Shown piece by piece: positions 59,191 through 64,000 of a stretch of DNA of 64,000 bases (positions within the stretch are counted from its first letter, which is position 1; each line of letters starts with the position of its first letter). Source of the stretch: Spirochaetota bacterium. GTDB taxonomy: Bacteria > Spirochaetota > Brachyspiria > Brachyspirales > JACRPF01. The stretch lies in contig JACRPF010000005.1 of the NCBI GenBank assembly GCA_016214035.1, forward strand, positions 124,001 to 188,000, written 5' to 3'. The notes beneath the pieces are model-generated. The model was not told the origin of the DNA and searched no databases. It saw only the letters and a list, made by a program, of their open reading frames with translations. Position numbers and translations under genes: made by a program.

Positions 59191-62097
59191 TCAGTGGATC
59201 GTCACCGTTTCGCCTTCGAGCAGGAATATCGTCAGCTGTCCGGTCGACCGCTGCAGTCCGCCGTGTTTTCCGCGCGCATTCATCCCGTAGCCGCCGAATT
59301 TCGACGGCGCGATGACCACCCGCGCGTCGGCGCTCGAGCACAAGCGTATGCCGTTCTCATCCCATGTCAGCATCATATTCGCGGGCTTCTCCGACGTAAA
59401 CGATAATCGCTCGGCAGAGTACGAGGTATTACCGATAAACAGCGCCTTCGGTGCGGTAAAGACATACGCTGTGCCGATGGCGTTATCAGCGGCGGTCATC
59501 TCAAGTGTTCCCGTATCGCCGCCGGATGCTGTGTATCCGTTGAGGAACGACAGGGTGTATACGATCGGTTTCGGGCGGCCCGTGTCCGTTCCGTCGTACA
59601 GAAACATCCCGAAGCGATGCTCGTATACGAGGTCCGGAGAGATCCACGGGACATTGTCGCGCACGAGTGCGGGCGTGAGATCGTTGAGCATCCATTTGAA
59701 TGCGCCGCTGTAGCCTTTCGTGTATGCGTACAGGTAATGCAGACACTCGCCGACGGCTGACGTATACCGGTCGAGGCGTCCGCGTTTGAGCATGAGCCCG
59801 TTGCTGTAGCCGAACTCGCCGAGTGTCACCGGTTTTTTAGGAAAAACTTTTTTCAAGCGGTCCATCGTCGTGATGTTCTTGACTACATTGGTGAACGATG
59901 TCGGTTTCTGATACACATGGTGATTGATGAAGTCGAGACGCTCATTGGCGGGAAGGCAGTCGAGCACCGTGTTATATCCGACGGTGATATAATGCGTGCG
60001 GTCTTCGGCGCGTATCGCCGCGCTCGCCCGTTCAATCCAGCGTCCAAGTGTTGCGTCCATGGCGCGTGCGGCATCCGCAAACGCTCCTTCAAAAACAAGC
60101 GGCGCACTCACGCCGGTAAACGTTGAGTAATCCGCTCCGCCGCCGATGTATCTGTCGAAATATTTTTTATACAGCTGTGTTGCCGTATATATCTCACGGG
60201 CGACGTGCTCATCGGTGTTTTTTATCCAGTTCGGCATGCCGTACCAGGTGGGCCGTTTTTTCACCGAGTCTTCAAGTTTCACCGTATCGAGCGCTGAGGC
60301 ATATTTTTCCGACGGTGCAAGCGCGATCCACGGACTTTCCTCACCGCCGATCTTCATGCCCGCAATCTGCTCGATGGACGGCTCGTTCGCCAGGTCGTAG
60401 CCGAGCACCATCGGTTCATCCTTCCACGCAGCCGCAACCGTGCCGATGAACTGCATCGATGCATCGCCGTCGCGTTCGCGTTTATCGGTGACGATGAGGA
60501 GGTATATGCCGTAATTCCGGGCGCAGTAGCGGATATGCTCCCGCTCTTCGGCCGTCGCGCCGGTGATTGACCAGATGCGCATCGCATTGATGCCCGCCGC
60601 GGCGGCTTTACGGAAGTCCTCTTCGATGAGACGCGGACTGCACGTTGCACCGAGCGGACGGCAGAACCGGTTCCACGGACCGAGATAATTCACGCCGATG
60701 AGGAACAGCGGTTTTCCCTTCTCGGTAAAACGGTCGCCGGTTATCAGCGCCGGACCGCGCAGCGCGATTGATGACAGCGCAGCGGCATCCCGCATCCGCT
60801 CCGGCGCAGGCGTTGCCGGTTCTTTCCCCATTGCGGTGATTGAGGCGGCAAAGAGATCTAAAAATGCTTTTGCGGTATAGAGCGATTGGTTGGTGATGCC
60901 GGCGATGAACCACTGCGAACCCTTATACGCGCCGCCGTAATTTACGACAAGACCCGCGGCCCAGCCGACCGTGCGGCCGAACTCATCGAGCGTCCGCGCA
61001 AGCGGCGTGAATTCGGATTTTGCAAGGAGCGACGGAGCAACGGCGGAAAGACCTCTGAATGAGCCGCTGACGGCGGGGAATTGAACCGGTGCAGCGGCCA
61101 GGGGTACTATGGAAACACCGTCGGTGATATGATACGGCACATCGTTTTCGAATAACGGAAGCTCCACGCGTTTGGTGAGATCGCGCACCACGGACGATGT
61201 GACACGAAGCGCGCCCGGCCGTTCAATGCTGATGCGGTGGTCGCCGTTGGGATGCGTGGTCAGTCCCGCGGCGAGCCCGAATGATATCCTGCCGACCGTA
61301 TTCCAGGCGATGCCGGTTTTTGCCGCATCGGTTCGTTTGCCGCCGCCGCGGAATTTAAAATCAGCCGCGGTGAGAACACATGTTCTCCATTCATCAGCCG
61401 TATCCACAACGGCTATCCAGCGTGTGCCGTCTTTCTCGTCGAGCTCAACGGCGATGTTCGGCGTTTCTTCCGTGGTCCTGACATGAAAGCCTATCGCGTT
61501 TTCTCCCTCGGCGAATCCGGGGATTTCCATAGCGAATGTGTCCCACTGCCATTCGCCGATGTCACAGATGTCAAGGCAGAGCGTTGTCCCCGTACGGCCC
61601 GGCTCGAACGATACGGCGGACGGATGCTCCGGTTTATTTGTACTTCGTTTCCATTTTTGTATATCGTTCGATGAGACGGCTATCAGTTCGCGGAATGTGC
61701 CGTTATCGTATAGTTTGAGCACATATTCGTCGCGGGGAAGCCACTCGCCGCCGAGTTCCGCCACGGGACGGGAGAACGCGTGTCCGCCGAGCAGCACCAG
61801 GTTGCCGCCCGCTTTCACGAACGCAAGCAGATTCTCCTTTGCCGCGCCCGGGAAATACGGGCTAGCCGTGAGCAGCAGACAGTCGAAACGTTCGCGGCTG
61901 AACAATGCCTGGTTTGAAAGATCGCCGCAGCGTACCTGCGTGACGGGAAAACCGGCATTGGAACAACGGGCGCTCAGCGCGGTGATGACGGCGGGGTCGA
62001 TAGCACTGATATTATCGTTGAGTACGGCGATGCGTGTCGCTGCGATGGATGCGGATGCAGTTGCCGCAAGTAAGAGTATGACGAGGCATTGTCTCAT
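59191..62097 (-). CDS. Secreted fusion of a GATase-like domain and a GH5-like glycoside hydrolase
   Basis: A 968-residue exported protein (signal MRQCLVILLLAATASASIAA). Residues about 22-115 form a class-I-glutamine-amidotransferase-like fold (FDCLLLTASPYFPGAAKENL, AGGNLVLLGGHAF) without a clear catalytic Cys. A beta-sandwich (residues about 150-300) follows. From about 465 a GH5-type barrel begins (FLIGVNYLGPWNRF, AAAGINAMRIWSI). Its likely acid/base Glu is in YDLANEPSIEQ near 570 and nucleophile Glu in VTLGEFGYSNG near 760. The C-terminus is a beta domain. It probably cleaves a beta-mannan- or glucan-like polymer. GGGAG precedes the start. Confidence 0.85.
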   Translation of the reverse strand: MRQCLVILLLAATASASIAATRIAVLNDNISAIDPAVITALSARCSNAGFPVTQVRCGDLSNQALFSRERFDCLLLTASPYFPGAAKENLLAFVKAGGNLVLLGGHAFSRPVAELGGEWLPRDEYVLKLYDNGTFRELIAVSSNDIQKWKRSTNKPEHPSAVSFEPGRTGTTLCLDICDIGEWQWDTFAMEIPGFAEGENAIGFHVRTTEETPNIAVELDEKDGTRWIAVVDTADEWRTCVLTAADFKFRGGGKRTDAAKTGIAWNTVGRISFGLAAGLTTHPNGDHRISIERPGALRVTSSVVRDLTKRVELPLFENDVPYHITDGVSIVPLAAAPVQFPAVSGSFRGLSAVAPSLLAKSEFTPLARTLDEFGRTVGWAAGLVVNYGGAYKGSQWFIAGITNQSLYTAKAFLDLFAASITAMGKEPATPAPERMRDAAALSSIALRGPALITGDRFTEKGKPLFLIGVNYLGPWNRFCRPLGATCSPRLIEEDFRKAAAAGINAMRIWSITGATAEEREHIRYCARNYGIYLLIVTDKRERDGDASMQFIGTVAAAWKDEPMVLGYDLANEPSIEQIAGMKIGGEESPWIALAPSEKYASALDTVKLEDSVKKRPTWYGMPNWIKNTDEHVAREIYTATQLYKKYFDRYIGGGADYSTFTGVSAPLVFEGAFADAARAMDATLGRWIERASAAIRAEDRTHYITVGYNTVLDCLPANERLDFINHHVYQKPTSFTNVVKNITTMDRLKKVFPKKPVTLGEFGYSNGLMLKRGRLDRYTSAVGECLHYLYAYTKGYSGAFKWMLNDLTPALVRDNVPWISPDLVYEHRFGMFLYDGTDTGRPKPIVYTLSFLNGYTASGGDTGTLEMTAADNAIGTAYVFTAPKALFIGNTSYSAERLSFTSEKPANMMLTWDENGIRLCSSADARVVIAPSKFGGYGMNARGKHGGLQRSTGQLTIFLLEGETVTIH

Positions 62098-62133
62098 ACG
62101 GGCGCTCCCATGATTTCTTGAAACAACTGATAG

Positions 62134-62153
62134 TATACGTAAAAAAACGTATA
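62134..62153. promoter_or_regulatory. Inverted repeat upstream of the GATase/GH5 gene
   Basis: TATACGT-AAAAAA-ACGTATA is a perfect 7-6-7 inverted repeat 37 bases before the start codon. It overlaps a TATACT-like box, so it may be an operator or promoter element. Confidence 0.4.
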
Positions 62154-62257
62154 AACGGGTAATTCTTTTTCTGCAAAAAAGATTGCCGTTTCTGCTGCGT
62201 CAGGAATATGGTGTGCGGGCTGATGACGATGCGGATATTCCGTACCGCGCGTGCAGG

Positions 62258-63964
62258 TTATGACGGTATATGTGTGCGCGGGAGACGTATGATGAACCGC
62301 GAACCGCTGCCGACACTGCTCTCGGCTGCTATCGTTCCGCCGTGCCGCTCAACAATCTTTTTGCAGATAGCGAGTCCCACACCGGTGCCGTCAAACTCGT
62401 CGCGTCCGTGCAGCCGCTGGAAGATGATGAAGATCTTATCCCGATAGGTTTCATCAAAACCGATGCCGTTGTCTTCAATGGCGATCTCGATGCACGCCTC
62501 GTCCGCAAGCCGGGCCGATATGCGAATATGCGGCGGAACGTCCGGCTTTCTGAACTTCACCGCATTCGCGATGATGTTCTGGAACAGCTGGCGCATCTGG
62601 CTCCGATCGGCATCTATCTCCGGCAGCGGGAGACGTTCGATGCGGGCATGTGCGGTCTCGATTGCCAGATCGAGCGTCTCAAGCGCATCATCGAGCGCAT
62701 CGTCAAGACGCATGTGCTCGAATATCCCGCCGCGTGTGCCCACGCGTGAATATGCGAGCAGATCCGTGATGAGTTTCTGCATGCGCGTCATCGATTGCTG
62801 CATACGGTTGATATAGCCGCGGCCTTCCTCCCCGACGGCGTCGCCTGATTTCTTGATGAGCAGATCGCCGAAGGTACGGACCTTACGCAGCGGTTCCTGC
62901 AGGTCATGCGATGCGATGTAGGCGAAATCCTGCAGATCGCGGTATGAGCGTTCGAGCTCGGCGGTGTACGCCGCGATACGCTCCTCCGACTGTTTTCGCG
63001 ACGTGATGTCGCGGACGACGACGAGCAGCCGCTCTGCGCCACCGATCACCGTGCACTGCATGCTCGCTTCTATCCAGAAATATCTGCCCGTGCGGTCTTT
63101 CGTCTGCCATTCGAATACCTGAGGGCCTTCGTGGACAGCACGTTGGAACCATCGGGCGGCCTCATCGGCGGTGAACGGGGGGATGTTGCTGGAAAAGTCG
63201 ATTATCGACAGTGTCTGCACATCTTCCGGTGTGCACCGGAACATCTCGCAGAGTTTCCGGTTCGCGTCGATGACTCTGCCCGTATCGATATCCTGGACGA
63301 TGATTGCGTCGTTGACCGACTCAAAGATGGTGCGGAATTTCTGTTCGTTCTCGCTGCTGGTGCGCCCTTTTTCACGGGCTACATCGATTGCCTTGCGGCT
63401 GTTATAGATGACCAGATATGCCATGATGCCGCTGAGGACGACAAAAAGAAAGGCGCCCACCGACACGGTATCATATACGGCGAGACGGTCCGGCGTAACC
63501 CCGGTGCGCATGAAAACGATATATCCTCCCGCCACCAGCACGGATGCGCACGCGATGCCGATGGTCTGCACGGCACGTTCCGCGATGACCGCCGTAAAAA
63601 ACATGACAATCATGAGATTACATGCGTTCTGGGTGATGTCGTAGACGGGGTCGGACGAGAACCTTCCGGTGCCGAGATACAGCGCAATGATGACGTCGAT
63701 GAACACAGCGATGCTTGCGAGGGTGCTGGCGGCGAGATAGCGGCCGCTCATCAGAAGCGCGATATCGATGAGCGCCAGGATGATGATGAAGATGTCGGAG
63801 AATATCGTCGGGGTGGGATGACCCATGAACAGCCAGGAGACGACGAGGTCGACCGCCGGCACCATGGAGCCGATAACGACGGCAATGAGCAGGGTCCGCG
63901 CCTTCTGTTTGACAAGCCAATCGGCGGCGGCATACGGTTTCAGAATCGCAGCGATGAAAGACAT
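62258..63964 (-). CDS. PAS-domain membrane histidine kinase
   Basis: A 568-residue sensor kinase. Residues 1-195 hold about six transmembrane segments (LIAVVIGSMVPAVDLVVSWL, IFIIILALIDIALLM, LFVVLSGIMAYLVIY). A PAS domain with PAC follows at about 210-330 (FRTIFESVNDAIIVQDIDTG, WQTKDRTGRYFWIEASMQCT, VVRDITSRKQSEE). HisKA has the His in YIASHDLQEPLRKV near residue 352. The ATPase has N-box LFQNIIANAVKF, G1 IEDNGIGF and G2 GTGVGLAICKKIV. All catalytic boxes are intact. It is an orphan kinase: no response regulator is adjacent. Related in style to bacteriophytochrome-like and circadian-type kinases. Confidence 0.94.
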   Translation of the reverse strand: MSFIAAILKPYAAADWLVKQKARTLLIAVVIGSMVPAVDLVVSWLFMGHPTPTIFSDIFIIILALIDIALLMSGRYLAASTLASIAVFIDVIIALYLGTGRFSSDPVYDITQNACNLMIVMFFTAVIAERAVQTIGIACASVLVAGGYIVFMRTGVTPDRLAVYDTVSVGAFLFVVLSGIMAYLVIYNSRKAIDVAREKGRTSSENEQKFRTIFESVNDAIIVQDIDTGRVIDANRKLCEMFRCTPEDVQTLSIIDFSSNIPPFTADEAARWFQRAVHEGPQVFEWQTKDRTGRYFWIEASMQCTVIGGAERLLVVVRDITSRKQSEERIAAYTAELERSYRDLQDFAYIASHDLQEPLRKVRTFGDLLIKKSGDAVGEEGRGYINRMQQSMTRMQKLITDLLAYSRVGTRGGIFEHMRLDDALDDALETLDLAIETAHARIERLPLPEIDADRSQMRQLFQNIIANAVKFRKPDVPPHIRISARLADEACIEIAIEDNGIGFDETYRDKIFIIFQRLHGRDEFDGTGVGLAICKKIVERHGGTIAAESSVGSGSRFIIRLPRTHIPS

Positions 63965-63970
63965 ACTCTC

Positions 63971-63999
63971 AGCTTATGCAACATTGCGTTTTTAGTCAA
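63971..63999 (-). promoter_or_regulatory. Possible promoter of the PAS histidine kinase
   Basis: Minus strand TTGACT (63999-63994), 17-base spacer, TAAGCT (63976-63971). If used, the transcript would start within about ten bases of the ATG at 63964. The -10 match is poor. Confidence 0.3.
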
Positions 64000-64000
64000 T

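Overview
The window looks like chromosomal DNA of a Gram-negative, free-living or host-associated carbohydrate degrader. The genes are mostly about 53-57% GC, with several AT-richer islands. Typical content is secreted glycoside hydrolases, right-handed beta-helix lyase-like proteins, an NPCBM/hydrazine-synthase-alpha-like cytochrome, a UroD-like protein, Gfo/Idh/MocA and aldo-keto reductases, and FlgD/Por-like C-terminal sorting domains. That combination is common in the PVC group (Lentisphaerota, Kiritimatiellota) and some Spirochaetota. The sequence alone does not settle the phylum, and no rRNA or tRNA gene was seen.

Layout. 0-7.3 kb: a GH31 gene divergent from an agarase-like glycosidase, an orphan 171-aa gene, and a divergent lipoprotein/AraC pair. 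7.5-10.1 kb: a GxxExxY gene, an AT-rich TolB-like propeller gene, and a 0.9-kb gene-free tract packed with inverted and direct repeats. 10.1-20.3 kb: an overlapping run of LamG-LamG-beta-helix protein, GH10-like protein and GH31, then an oxidoreductase and an aldo-keto reductase. 20.3-29.2 kb (minus): a second agarase-like gene with long C-terminal adhesion and sorting domains, split by one in-frame TGA, then an SGNH hydrolase, a propeller-dihaem cytochrome fusion and two secreted proteins. 29.4-36.7 kb: the large HzsA-like cytochrome, a UroD-like gene, a FecR/outer-membrane pair and a flavin reductase. 36.8-41.8 kb: LacI regulator, GH and CBM proteins. 41.9-44.9 kb: Fur-type regulator plus ZnuCBA. 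44.9-52 kb: an (alpha/alpha)6 glycosidase divergent from AraC and flavodoxin-like genes, then an IclR regulator overlapping a beta-helix lyase-like gene. 52-57.7 kb (minus): a six-gene overlapping operon of two-component proteins, a lycopene-cyclase-like flavoprotein and membrane proteins. 57.9-64 kb: a secreted orphan, a GATase-like/GH5 fusion and a PAS histidine kinase.

How it works together. Several glycan modules sit next to each other. Some carry their own regulator (AraC, LacI, AraC, IclR), often behind a palindromic operator at the promoter. The glycosidases would release sugars outside the inner membrane and the oxidoreductases would process the products, but no sugar transporter is encoded here. 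Promoters are unusually clear: many fit TTGAC(A/G)-N16/17-TATACT or a close variant. Three genes place the -10 box exactly six bases before ATG, which suggests leaderless mRNAs. The least familiar system is the 52-57.7 kb operon, which joins membrane and flavin proteins resembling carotenoid cyclases to a histidine kinase and an HD-GYP response regulator.
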